This document shows positions 7,623-14,919 of a stretch of 64,000 nt of DNA, piece after piece (the stretch's first letter is position 1; each line of letters starts with the position of its first letter). The stretch covers positions 496,001 through 560,000 of the forward strand of contig NZ_BSTT01000001.1 in assembly GCF_030269685.1 (NCBI RefSeq), in the 5' to 3' direction. This stretch comes from Actinomycetospora sp. NBRC 106378 (GTDB lineage Bacteria; Actinomycetota; Actinomycetes; Mycobacteriales; Pseudonocardiaceae). A program made the translations under genes and the position numbers. Under the pieces are notes generated by a model, which did not search any database, was not told the DNA's origin, and saw nothing but the letters and a program-made list of their open reading frames with translations.

Positions 7623-8754
7623 GCGCCCGCACCCGCGCCGCCTCCCGGGTGAGGTGGTCCCGTTCCGCCACGCTCGGCGCCGCGCGGGCGGCCTCGACGT
7701 AGAGCCCGGCGGCCGCCTCCAGCTCACCCGCCCGTTCCCGCAGCCACGCGAGCACGGCCGTGCGGCGCGGGACGTCGTCCCCGACCTCGGCCAGGGCGGC
7801 GAGCCCGGCGTGCGCGCCGTCGGCCGCGCCCACGGCGACCGCCCGGTTGAGGCGCACGACCGGGGAGCCGGTGAGCGCCAGGAGCTCGTCGTACCACTCC
7901 ACGATCTGCGGCCAGTCGGTGTCGTCGGCGGTCGGGGCGTCGGCGTGCAGCGCCGCGATCGCCGCCTGCGCCTGGTACTCGCCGAGGCGATCGCGGGCGA
8001 GTGCGGCCTGCAGCACGACGACCCCCTCGGCGATCAGCGCGGTGTCCCAGCGGCCGCGATCCTGGTCGGCGAGGGGCACGAGCCGACCGGCGGGCCCGGT
8101 CCGCGACGCCCGCCGCGCGTGGTGGAGCAGCATCAACGCGAGCAACCCCGCCACCTCGGGCTCGTCGGTCAACGCGGCGAGCTGCCGGGTCAGCCGGATC
8201 GACTCCGCGGCCAGGTCCAGGTCGCCGCCGTAGCCCTCGTTGAACACGAGGTAGAGCACCCGCAGCACCGTCGCGAGGTCGCCGGGGCGGTGCAACGGCA
8301 GCCCCTCGAGCTTCTTCTTCGCCCGGCTGATCCGCTGCGCCATGGTGGCCTCGGGGACGAGGTGGGCCTCGGCGATCTGCCGGGTGGTCAGTCCGCCGAC
8401 CGCCCGTAGGGTCAGGGCGACGGCTGCGGCCGGGGGCAGCGTCGGGTGGGCGCAGAGGAAGTAGAGCCGCAGGGTGTCGTCGGCCCCGGACACCGGGTCG
8501 GGCGGCGGTTCGGCGTCCACCGCCCCCTCCCGGTCGCGCCGGGCGGACTCGGAGCGCACGGCGTCGAGGAACCGGCGCCATGCGGCGGCCACCAGCCAGC
8601 CCTTGGGGTCCCGCGGCGGATCGTCCGGCCACGTGTCGAGGGCCCGGATGAGGGCCTCCTGCACGGCGTCCTCGGCCGACGCGAAGTCCGCGCCGCGCCG
8701 GACGAGGACGCCGATCACCGCGGGGACGAGCTCGCGCAGCAGCGCTGCGTTCAC
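7606..8754 (-). CDS. ECF sigma factor, ECF42/SigJ-like with long C-terminal domain
   Basis: 382 residues. The N-terminal part contains sigma region 2 ([16 protein letters not shown]) and region 4 ([28 protein letters not shown]). The rest is a long helical extension (YLVFNEGY..., [19 protein letters not shown]) seen in ECF42-type factors, which lack a classical anti-sigma factor and are encoded with DGPF proteins. That partner lies directly upstream, sharing a GTGA start/stop overlap at 8751-8754, so the two are translationally coupled. The C-terminal extension is thought to regulate activity. Start GTG 8754. Confidence 0.88.
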   Translation of the reverse strand: MNAALLRELVPAVIGVLVRRGADFASAEDAVQEALIRALDTWPDDPPRDPKGWLVAAAWRRFLDAVRSESARRDREGAVDAEPPPDPVSGADDTLRLYFLCAHPTLPPAAAVALTLRAVGGLTTRQIAEAHLVPEATMAQRISRAKKKLEGLPLHRPGDLATVLRVLYLVFNEGYGGDLDLAAESIRLTRQLAALTDEPEVAGLLALMLLHHARRASRTGPAGRLVPLADQDRGRWDTALIAEGVVVLQAALARDRLGEYQAQAAIAALHADAPTADDTDWPQIVEWYDELLALTGSPVVRLNRAVAVGAADGAHAGLAALAEVGDDVPRRTAVLAWLRERAGELEAAAGLYVEAARAAPSVAERDHLTREAARVRALSGSS

Positions 8755-9155
8755 TCCTGCCCCGGGACGCCGGTGAGGAACGGCCGGACCTCGAGCCACT
8801 CGTCGATCGCCTCGCCGCCCGCGCCCGGCGCCGCGGACAGCTCGCCTGCGAGCTCGACCGCCCGCTCCCACGAGTCGACGTCGATGATCATCCACCCGGC
8901 GATGAGGTCCTTGGTCTCCGCGAACGGGCCGTCGGTGACCGGCGGGCGGCCGGCGCCGTCGGCACGCACGAAGGCCCCGCGCTCGGCGAGGGCCTGGCTG
9001 TCGACGAACTCCCCGGTCTTCCGGAGCCGGTCGGCGAAGTCGGACATGTACTGCATGTGGGCGTCGACCTCGGCGGGTGTCCAGCGGTCCATCGGCGGCT
9101 GGTCGTGCGCCGGCGTCGGGCCACCGCGGTAGTGCTTGAGCATCAGGTACTTCAC
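8751..9155 (-). CDS. YCII-related DGPF-domain protein
   Basis: A 134-residue protein starting at GTG 9155 with a GAGGAG ribosome site 8 nt upstream. It begins MKYLMLKHYRGG and contains the diagnostic PPVTDGPFAETKDLIAGWMIID segment of the DGPF/YCII family. These proteins are the standard genomic partners of ECF42 sigma factors, and the sigma gene follows with a 4-nt overlap. Biochemical activity is unknown. A candidate ECF-type promoter lies 51 nt upstream. Confidence 0.88.
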   Translation of the reverse strand: MKYLMLKHYRGGPTPAHDQPPMDRWTPAEVDAHMQYMSDFADRLRKTGEFVDSQALAERGAFVRADGAGRPPVTDGPFAETKDLIAGWMIIDVDSWERAVELAGELSAAPGAGGEAIDEWLEVRPFLTGVPGQE

Positions 9156-9205
9156 GGCGATCTCCTCGCACCGGGAGCGGCCCGCGTGGCCGCTCGCGTC
9201 CCGGG

Positions 9206-9232
9206 GACGGAGCCGCCGTCGCGTTCTCGACA
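9206..9232 (-). promoter_or_regulatory. Candidate ECF42-type promoter
   Basis: On the minus strand TGTCGA (plus 9227-9232) and CGTC (plus 9206-9209) are separated by 17 nt, upstream of the DGPF gene. This agrees with the -35/-10 motifs I recall for ECF42 factors and would give autoregulation. Confidence 0.5.
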
Positions 9233-9266
9233 TCCGACGTCGGGCCTGCGCAGCGTAGGGGCCCGC

Positions 9267-9689
9267 TCAGCGCCGGACGAGCAGCGGCGTCGGGGCCGTC
9301 GCGGCCGATCGCGCGCGGACCCAGAGGTGGCCGGGATCGGCGCCGAGCCGCTCCAGCACCTCCACCGCCCCCGATGTCGGGTGGGTCAGCACGGCGGCGA
9401 CCAGGTGCGCCACGTCCACCCGCCCACCGGCCGCCGCGCGGGCGGCCACCGTCAGGGCGGCTGCCGCCCCCGGGCTGAGCGGGCGCGGCCGGCCGTCGGG
9501 GGGACGCAGCGGCAGGAGCCCCCGCACCCGCTCCGGGTCGACGTCGGCGAGCAGCGGGTCGCCGCTCTCGTGGTTCTCCCGGACCAGGCCGAGGAGCAGG
9601 TGGGCGGTGCCGATGCCCGGGGCGCCGAGGTCGGCGGCCTCACCGCGGGCGAGATCGAGGGACCGGGAGGAGCGAGGAGTGAGGCGCAT
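9267..9689 (-). CDS. Clp N-terminal (Clp R) domain protein
   Basis: A 140-residue protein consisting of one Clp R module: LDLARGEAADLGAPGIGTAHLLLGLVRE in the first repeat and ALTVAARAAAGGRVDVAHLVAAVL in the second. There is no AAA+ domain, so it is a stand-alone adaptor-like or ClpS-interacting type protein. Start ATG 9689 is preferred because GAGGG lies 8 nt upstream; an in-frame GTG at 9698 is the alternative. The function of free Clp R proteins is not well known. Confidence 0.75.
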   Translation of the reverse strand: MRLTPRSSRSLDLARGEAADLGAPGIGTAHLLLGLVRENHESGDPLLADVDPERVRGLLPLRPPDGRPRPLSPGAAAALTVAARAAAGGRVDVAHLVAAVLTHPTSGAVEVLERLGADPGHLWVRARSAATAPTPLLVRR

Positions 9690-9755
9690 GACGACCACCC
9701 TCGCGGTCGGGACGGCCCCGGCACCTCCGGTGGAACCCTGATCCCACCACGGGGA

Positions 9756-9803
9756 ACAGCATGTACCTCTTACCGGGGGTAGCCGTTACATGCTGTATAG
9801 GGT
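9756..9803 (+). promoter_or_regulatory. Inverted-repeat operator and promoter of the MpaB-type gene
   Basis: Perfect 10-bp arms ACAGCATGTA (9756-9765) and TACATGCTGT (9787-9796) have centres 31 bp apart, about three helical turns. The right arm directly precedes a -10-like TAGGGT (9798-9803). A protein bound here would cover the -35 region, so this is a likely repressor site. The stretch is A/T-rich for this genome. Confidence 0.55.
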
Positions 9804-9842
9804 TACCGTGCGTCGCACATACTTGCGACGGAGGTGGGCGGC

Positions 9843-10865
9843 GTGGCTCAACGGCAGCAGGACTACGGCTTCTTCGGTCCGGAGTCGGTGACCTGGAAGG
9901 TCTGGGGCTACCCGACGTCGATCGTGCTCGGGTTCCTCCGGGCCGTCGTCATCGAGGAGCTCGACCCGCACCTGGTGGCCTCGGTCGACCAGTCGGGGCA
10001 GGTCAAGCAGCGACCGCGCCTGCGCTACGACCGGACGATGCAGTACTTCGCGACGGTCAAGTTCGGCGACGCCGAGTCGGTCCTCCGCGCCTCCGACACC
10101 CTCATGAAGATCCACTCCCGGGCCGTCGGGCTCGACCCGGTGACCGGCGGGACCTACGACGCGAACGACCCGGCGTCGCAGCTGTGGATCCACCTCACCG
10201 CGTGGCACTCGATCCTCTACACCTACGAGGTGTTCGGCCCGGGGAAGCTCTCGCCCGCCGAGGAGGCGCAGTACTGGGAGGAGTGCGCGCGGGCCGCGGA
10301 GTTCCAGACGATCGACCCCGCCGACGTCCCGCGCAGCCGCGAGGGCATCCGCGCCTACTTCGCCGCGTACCGCCCTCGACTGGTCGGCTCCGAGGTCGCG
10401 CAGGACATGATGGACTTCCTGCTCGACAGCAGCACCACCGTCGTCCCGGCGCGCACCCCCGCCCCGCTGCGGTTCGTCTTCAACGCCGTCGTGCGCCGCG
10501 CGGTCATCGCGACGATGCCGCGCTGGATGCGCAAGCTCGGCGCCACCGGGCAGTCCGGGCTCGTCGACCGCGTCGCGATCGCGCTGACGCGGCCGGTGGT
10601 GCGGCTCGTCGCGGCGAACAAGCGCGTCGAGCTGTGGGCACTGCGGCTGGCGAGCCCGCGGACGGTGCCGGTCCTGGAGCCGGTGCTGCGGGGCATCACC
10701 CCGATGAACCCGGTCGTGCGGGAGCCGGCGGAGGCCCGCGCGGAGTACGGCGTGGTCGACCCGCGTACGCAGTACGCCGAGCTGCTGGCCGCCCGCGCGG
10801 CGCAGGCCGGGCCGGCCCCCTACCCGTTCCACCACCGCGAGGAGCTCGTGCCGTTCCCGGCCTGA
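9843..10865 (+). CDS. MpaB-type oxygenase (DUF2236 family)
   Basis: 340 residues. The helical DUF2236 fold is indicated by SVTWKVWGYPTSIVLGFLRA, the LWIHLTAWHSIL segment with the conserved His residues, and the FRTIDP/PRSREG-type loops. Relatives include mycophenolic-acid MpaB' and rubber-cleaving Lcp, which are heme b-dependent oxygenases; most bacterial members have no known substrate. Start GTG 9843 has GGAGG 8 nt upstream, better than GTG 9834. An inverted repeat over the promoter suggests repression by an unlinked regulator. No signal peptide. Confidence 0.78.
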   Translation: MAQRQQDYGFFGPESVTWKVWGYPTSIVLGFLRAVVIEELDPHLVASVDQSGQVKQRPRLRYDRTMQYFATVKFGDAESVLRASDTLMKIHSRAVGLDPVTGGTYDANDPASQLWIHLTAWHSILYTYEVFGPGKLSPAEEAQYWEECARAAEFQTIDPADVPRSREGIRAYFAAYRPRLVGSEVAQDMMDFLLDSSTTVVPARTPAPLRFVFNAVVRRAVIATMPRWMRKLGATGQSGLVDRVAIALTRPVVRLVAANKRVELWALRLASPRTVPVLEPVLRGITPMNPVVREPAEARAEYGVVDPRTQYAELLAARAAQAGPAPYPFHHREELVPFPA

Positions 10866-10907
10866 CGACGACGGCCTGACGACGGCCTGACGACGACGGC
10901 GGGTGGC

Positions 10908-10942
10908 GCGGTTCCCCGGGCCCGCGCCACCCGGGGAACCGC
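10908..10942. terminator. Bidirectional terminator
   Basis: Perfect 13-bp arms 10908-10920 and 10930-10942, with further pairing outside (GACGGCGGG/CCCGCCGTC), lie between the MpaB-type gene and the convergent small gene. Just before it, 10860-10898 holds short direct repeats of CCTGACGACG. Confidence 0.7.
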
Positions 10943-10951
10943 CTCCCGCCG

Positions 10952-11212
10952 TCAGGCGCGGCGAGGCCGGCCGACGAGTTGGTGCGCCCCGGCCGCACCT
11001 GCGAGCGCGGCGGCGGAGAGCAGGCCGTACCAGAGGACGTCGTCGTGGCCGGGCAGCGCGGCGGCCGCCGCCGGCGCCTGGGCGACCTCGAGCGGCGTCG
11101 AGACGGCGACGGTGGCGCCCGGGGCGGCGGACAGCCCGGCGAGGGCGACCCCGGCGAGGGCGACCCGTCCGACGACGGGGCGGGCTCGGCGGGTGTGGCG
11201 GTGCTTGGACAC
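10952..11212 (-). CDS. Small exported protein with sorting-signal-like C terminus
   Basis: 86 residues from GTG 11212. A basic N terminus (SKHRHTRRARPVVGR) precedes a hydrophobic stretch (VALAGVALAGLSAAPGATVA), which reads as a signal peptide. The end is tripartite: LPGHDD, then a hydrophobic span (VLWYGLLSAAALAGAAGA), then RPRRA. This resembles a sortase-type cell-wall sorting signal, although the pentapeptide is not a canonical LPxTG. The mature core would be about 20 residues. A GGGGGA stretch upstream could be the ribosome site. No family recognised. Confidence 0.5.
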   Translation of the reverse strand: MSKHRHTRRARPVVGRVALAGVALAGLSAAPGATVAVSTPLEVAQAPAAAAALPGHDDVLWYGLLSAAALAGAAGAHQLVGRPRRA

Positions 11213-11346
11213 AGGTGTCCCCCGGGAGGTGCTGAGCGGAAGTTTTCCGAGCGATGCGCTCGTGACGGTGTTGTCGGGAACCGCGTCCGGACCGTTATCG
11301 CACCTTGACCCGAGGCACTCGAAGGAGTGACGGCGGATGCGCCATC

Positions 11347-11352
11347 TAGAGT
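11347..11352 (+). promoter_or_regulatory. -10 hexamer of a leaderless promoter
   Basis: TAGAGT lies 7 nt upstream of the rmlA GTG at 11360, with no Shine-Dalgarno in between. Confidence 0.5.
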
Positions 11353-11359
11353 CCCCGGG

Positions 11360-12250
11360 GTGAAGGGAATCGTGCTCGCCGGGGGTAGCGGCACCCGACT
11401 GCACCCGGTCACCCGGGCGGTCTCGAAGCAGCTCCTGCCGGTCTACGACAAACCGATGATCTACTACCCGATCTCGGTGCTCATGATCGCCGGGGTCCGG
11501 GACATCCTGATCATCTCCACCCCGGTCGACCTCCCGGCCTTCCGCCGCCTGCTCGGCGACGGCTCCGAGCTGGGCGTGCGGTTCTCCTACGCCGAGCAGG
11601 CCGAACCCAACGGGCTCGCCGAGGCCTTCCTCATCGGCGCCGACCACATCGGCGACGACGCCGCCGCGCTCGTCCTCGGCGACAACATCTTCCACGGCCA
11701 GGGCTTCTCGACGATCCTGCAGCGCGCCGTCGCCCAGGTCGAGGCCGACAAGGGCGCCACCCTGTTCGGCTACCCCGTCGGCGACCCCGAGCGCTACGGC
11801 GTCGGCGAGGCCGACGACCGCGGCCGCCTGATCTCCATCGAGGAGAAGCCGGCGAAGCCCCGGAGCAACCGGGCGATCACCGGGCTCTACCTCTACGACA
11901 ACGACGTCGTCTCCCTCGCCCGCACCCTGACCCCCTCCCCGCGCGGCGAGCTCGAGATCACCGACCTCAACCTCGCCTACATGCACCGCGACCAGGCCCG
12001 CCTGATCGACCTCGGCCGCGGCTTCGCCTGGCTCGACACCGGCACCCACGACTCGCTGATCGAGGCCGGCCAGTACATCTCCGTCCTCGAGCACCGCCAG
12101 GGCGTGCGCATCGCCTGCCTCGAGGAACTCGCCCTGCGCGAGGGCTGGATCACCCCCGAGCGCTGCCTCGAACTCGGCCGCGCCCAGGAGAAGTCCCGCT
12201 ACGGCGAGTACGTCATCGACGTCGCCCGCCGCGCCGGGGCGTCCTCGTAG
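11360..12250 (+). CDS. rmlA: Glucose-1-phosphate thymidylyltransferase
   Basis: 296 residues, close to the 288-292 typical of RmlA. It makes dTDP-glucose from glucose-1-phosphate and dTTP, the first step to dTDP-rhamnose and other 6-deoxysugars. Visible motifs are the N-terminal nucleotide loop LAGGSGTRLHPVT, SKQLLPVYDKPMIYYP, LVLGDNIFHG with the metal-binding Asp, EEKPAKPRSNRAITGLYLYD, and FAWLDTGTHDSL. GTG 11360 is chosen by homology and by the -10 hexamer; GTG 11327 would add 11 unconserved residues. Other rml genes are not adjacent. Confidence 0.95.
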   Translation: MKGIVLAGGSGTRLHPVTRAVSKQLLPVYDKPMIYYPISVLMIAGVRDILIISTPVDLPAFRRLLGDGSELGVRFSYAEQAEPNGLAEAFLIGADHIGDDAAALVLGDNIFHGQGFSTILQRAVAQVEADKGATLFGYPVGDPERYGVGEADDRGRLISIEEKPAKPRSNRAITGLYLYDNDVVSLARTLTPSPRGELEITDLNLAYMHRDQARLIDLGRGFAWLDTGTHDSLIEAGQYISVLEHRQGVRIACLEELALREGWITPERCLELGRAQEKSRYGEYVIDVARRAGASS

Positions 12251-12254
12251 CCAC

Positions 12255-13031
12255 TCAGGACGCGGTCCACCCGCCGTCGACCATCAGGTTCGTGCCGTTG
12301 ACGTAGCGAGCCTCGTCGGAGGCGAGGAAGAGCGCCGCGTGCGCGACGTCGTCGGGTACGCCGAGCCGCGGCGCGGGGGTGCGGTCCTGCCAGTGGTGGC
12401 GCCAGGCCGGGTCGTCCTCGCGGCCGCCGGCGCCGGTTAGGATCTTGCCCGGCGCGACGCCGTTGCAGACGATCCCGGCCGCGCCGTAGTCGGTGGCGAC
12501 CTGCCGGGAGAGGTACACGACCGCACTCTTCGAGGTCCCGTAGGCGGCGTCCCCGCGCGCCCCGATCATGCCGTGCTGGCTGGACACGTTGACGATCCGA
12601 CCGCGGACACCGTGTTCGTCGGGTTCCCGCGTGAGCATGTGCGCCACCGCTGCCCGGGTCAGCAGGAACACCGCCGTGACGTTGACGGCGAACACCGCCT
12701 CCCACTGCTCGACGGTGGTGTCCAGCAGCGGGCGTGCGACCGAGATCGCGGCGTTGTTGACGAGCACGTCGAGTCGCCCGTGCTCGGCGACGACCCCGTC
12801 GACGAGTCGTGCGGTGGCCTCGGTGTCCGCGAGGTCGACGAGCACCTCGTGGGCGTGTCCGCCCTCGCGGCGGACGAGGTCGACCGTCGGCACACCGCCG
12901 TCGGCGGGTGTCGACCGGCGGTCGGCGCACACCACCGTCGCCCCCTCGCGGGCGAACCGGACCGCGATCGCACGGCCGATCCCCGACGCGGTGCCGGTGA
13001 CCAGGCAGACGCGTCCGACGAGTCGGTGCAT
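12255..13031 (-). CDS. Short-chain dehydrogenase/reductase
   Basis: 258 residues with a classical SDR pattern: VTGTASGIGRA (cofactor glycines), the NNAA motif in LVNNAAIS, catalytic Ser in VNVSSQHG, YGTSKSA (Tyr/Lys) and a C-terminal NLMVDGGWTAS. Asp in VVCADRR after the second strand suggests NAD(H). The substrate is unknown. ATG 13031 has GGGGAG upstream; ATG 13064 is an alternative. It ends 4 nt from rmlA (convergent) and is divergent from the deacetylase, with which it may be functionally linked. Confidence 0.88.
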   Translation of the reverse strand: MHRLVGRVCLVTGTASGIGRAIAVRFAREGATVVCADRRSTPADGGVPTVDLVRREGGHAHEVLVDLADTEATARLVDGVVAEHGRLDVLVNNAAISVARPLLDTTVEQWEAVFAVNVTAVFLLTRAAVAHMLTREPDEHGVRGRIVNVSSQHGMIGARGDAAYGTSKSAVVYLSRQVATDYGAAGIVCNGVAPGKILTGAGGREDDPAWRHHWQDRTPAPRLGVPDDVAHAALFLASDEARYVNGTNLMVDGGWTAS

Positions 13032-13047
13032 CGGTGCTCCCCTCGGG

Positions 13048-13053
13048 TAGACC
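13048..13053 (+). promoter_or_regulatory. Possible -10 hexamer of a leaderless promoter
   Basis: TAGACC sits 6 nt before the ATG at 13060. It deviates at the last base from the TAnnnT pattern, so it is weaker than the others in this window. Confidence 0.3.
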
Positions 13054-13059
13054 TCACCC

Positions 13060-13956
13060 ATGATCGACCGTGACTTCGTCGGCCACGCACGGACCGTGCC
13101 CCTCGACCGGTGGCCGGACGGGTCGCTGGTCGCGGTGAACATCGTCGTCAACGTCGAGGAGGGCGCCGAGGCCGCCTGGCCCGACGGCGAGGGCAACGAC
13201 AGCTGGGGCGAGTACGGACTGCCGATCGACCCGGCGGTGCGCGACCTGGGCACGGAGGGGCACTTCGAGTTCGGCTCGCGCGTCGGCATCTGGCGGCTCG
13301 TCCGGCTGTTCGAGCGGTTCGACGTCCCGGTGACGTTCGGGGTGTGCGCGCGGGCCCTGGAGCGCAACCCGCCGTTCGCGGCCTGGCTGCGCGACAGCGA
13401 CCACGACGTGCTCGGCCACGGCTACCGCTGGGCCGAGGTCACGGCGATGACCGAGGACGAGGAGCGCGCGGACCTCGAGCACGCGATGCGGGTGCTGCCC
13501 GAGCTGGTCGGCCGCCCCGTGCGCGGCTGGTACGTGCGGTCGTTCCCCTCGCAGCGCACACGCCGGCTGGCGGCGGCGCACCCCGACCTGAGCTACGACA
13601 GCGACAGCGTGAACGACGAGCTGCCCTACCGCACCGAGGTCGACGGTCGTCCCTGGCTCGTCGTGCCGTACTCCAAGGTGCACAACGACACCCGGTACTT
13701 CCTGCCGCCCACCTACGCGACCCCGCGACACTTCGCCGAGTCGCTGATCGGTGCCGCGGGGTTCCTGCTCGACGAGGCCCGCCACGGGGCGGGTGCCCGG
13801 TTGATGACCGTCGGGCTGCACCCCCGGTGGAGCGGGCAGGCCTCGCGGGCCGTCGCGGTGCGCGACTTCCTCGCGTGGGTCACCGAGCAGCCGGAGATCT
13901 CCCTGGTGCACCGGGAGCAGATCGCCCGGTGGTGGACGGCGCACGTCCCGGGGTGA
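13060..13956 (+). CDS. Polysaccharide deacetylase-like protein, PuuE-like
   Basis: A 298-residue NodB-homology-like protein. The start VAVNIVVNVEEGAE and the GHGYRW and LHPRWSG segments resemble the PuuE-type branch, which includes cofactor-independent allantoinases and metal-independent relatives, more than chitin deacetylases. No signal peptide is present, so it is probably cytosolic and acts on a small molecule. Divergent from the SDR gene with a 28-bp gap. The exact substrate cannot be stated. Confidence 0.75.
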   Translation: MIDRDFVGHARTVPLDRWPDGSLVAVNIVVNVEEGAEAAWPDGEGNDSWGEYGLPIDPAVRDLGTEGHFEFGSRVGIWRLVRLFERFDVPVTFGVCARALERNPPFAAWLRDSDHDVLGHGYRWAEVTAMTEDEERADLEHAMRVLPELVGRPVRGWYVRSFPSQRTRRLAAAHPDLSYDSDSVNDELPYRTEVDGRPWLVVPYSKVHNDTRYFLPPTYATPRHFAESLIGAAGFLLDEARHGAGARLMTVGLHPRWSGQASRAVAVRDFLAWVTEQPEISLVHREQIARWWTAHVPG

Positions 13957-14040
13957 GCCGGGGCCGACCGGGAGGACCGGCCGGCCTCCGGGAGGAGCTC
14001 GGCGGCGCGATCCCGGTCAGCGGTACCCCGACGACGTGGG

Positions 14041-14496
14041 TCAGCCCTCCTCGACGACCTGCTTGACGCGGCGCAGCGTCGTGCGCATGTTCGCGCGGTT
14101 GGTGCGGCCGCGGGCCCACCCGAACAGGGCCCAGTAGACCCGGGTCGCCGGGCTCGCGGGCAGGCGGAACGACTCGGTGACGTCCGTGCCGTGGTCCGCC
14201 GGCCGGAACGCGTAGTGCCAGGTGTTCACGACACGGCCGCCCGCGAGCACCTCGAAGCCGAACTCGCGGCCCGGGTCGCAGGCGGTGACCCGGCAGACCG
14301 TCCAGTAGGTCGGCCCGCGGCCGTTGCGCTTCACGTGTCCCCGGAAGCGCGCGCCCACCGCGGGGCCGGTGGCGCCGTCGAGCCACTCCGCCTCGAACGT
14401 CTCCTCGCTGTAGCGGTGGGTCTGCGTCACGTCGGCGACCAGCTCCCACACGCGCACCGCAGGGGCGTCGACGTGCTCGGTCACCGCGTCATGCAT
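14041..14496 (-). CDS. SRPBCC (START-like) family protein
   Basis: 151 residues beginning MHDAVTEHVDAPAVRVWELVADV, the first strand and helix of a helix-grip fold, followed by EAEWLDGATGPAVGARFRGH and a TDVTESFRLP strand. Such proteins bind hydrophobic ligands; this type is often annotated as polyketide cyclase/dehydrase-like without known activity. The C terminus is basic. A GGTGGAG ribosome site precedes ATG 14496. It is separate from the next gene upstream by 27 nt and could be co-transcribed with it. Confidence 0.8.
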   Translation of the reverse strand: MHDAVTEHVDAPAVRVWELVADVTQTHRYSEETFEAEWLDGATGPAVGARFRGHVKRNGRGPTYWTVCRVTACDPGREFGFEVLAGGRVVNTWHYAFRPADHGTDVTESFRLPASPATRVYWALFGWARGRTNRANMRTTLRRVKQVVEEG

Positions 14497-14523
14497 GTCT
14501 CCACCGTCCCAGACACCGCGCGG

Positions 14524-14919
14524 TCACGCGGCCATCTCCCGGAGCCGGTCCCAGACGTCCCCGGGCACCGGCGCACCGGTCCGGACGAACGACGCCCGCA
14601 GCGCGGGCCACGTCGCCACGACCGGATCGGCCCGCAGGTCGGCCAGCGGGATCGGCGGATCGAGGCGACGGATGACCTCGGCGGCGCAGTTCCACGGGCG
14701 CGGGCCCGGCTCGTAGGACGGCTCCGAGGTGGCCCGCAGCAGGTAGGCGAGGTCCTTCGCCCGCTGCGAGCGGTAGAGGACGGCGAGGTCGCCCGGCCGG
14801 GTGTCGCGGTGGCAGGCCCACCGCATCGCCGGGGCGCCCGGCGCGAGCTTCGGGTGCTCGCGGCCGTCGTCGTCGAGGTAGCAGTCCGGGCCGACGACCC
14901 AGACCCAGTGCCCCGTCAC
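14524..14919 (-). CDS. EVE-like (PUA superfamily) domain protein
   Basis: 131 residues from GTG 14919. The start GHWVWVVGPDCYLDD and the segment RWACHRDTRPGDLAVLYRSQ look like an EVE/PUA-type beta barrel, a fold that recognises modified bases in nucleic acids. Assignment is by eye and moderate. The start overlaps the stop of the GH172 gene (GTGA, 14916-14919), so they are translationally coupled, although no functional link is obvious. Confidence 0.6.
   Translation of the reverse strand: MTGHWVWVVGPDCYLDDDGREHPKLAPGAPAMRWACHRDTRPGDLAVLYRSQRAKDLAYLLRATSEPSYEPGPRPWNCAAEVIRRLDPPIPLADLRADPVVATWPALRASFVRTGAPVPGDVWDRLREMAA

Noticed and set aside
11337-11363. An eight-codon leader peptide before rmlA with a good ribosome site and GTGA overlap
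   Set aside because: A -10 hexamer at 11347-11352 lies inside it, giving a leaderless rmlA transcript like other genes here. The short frame is probably coincidental.
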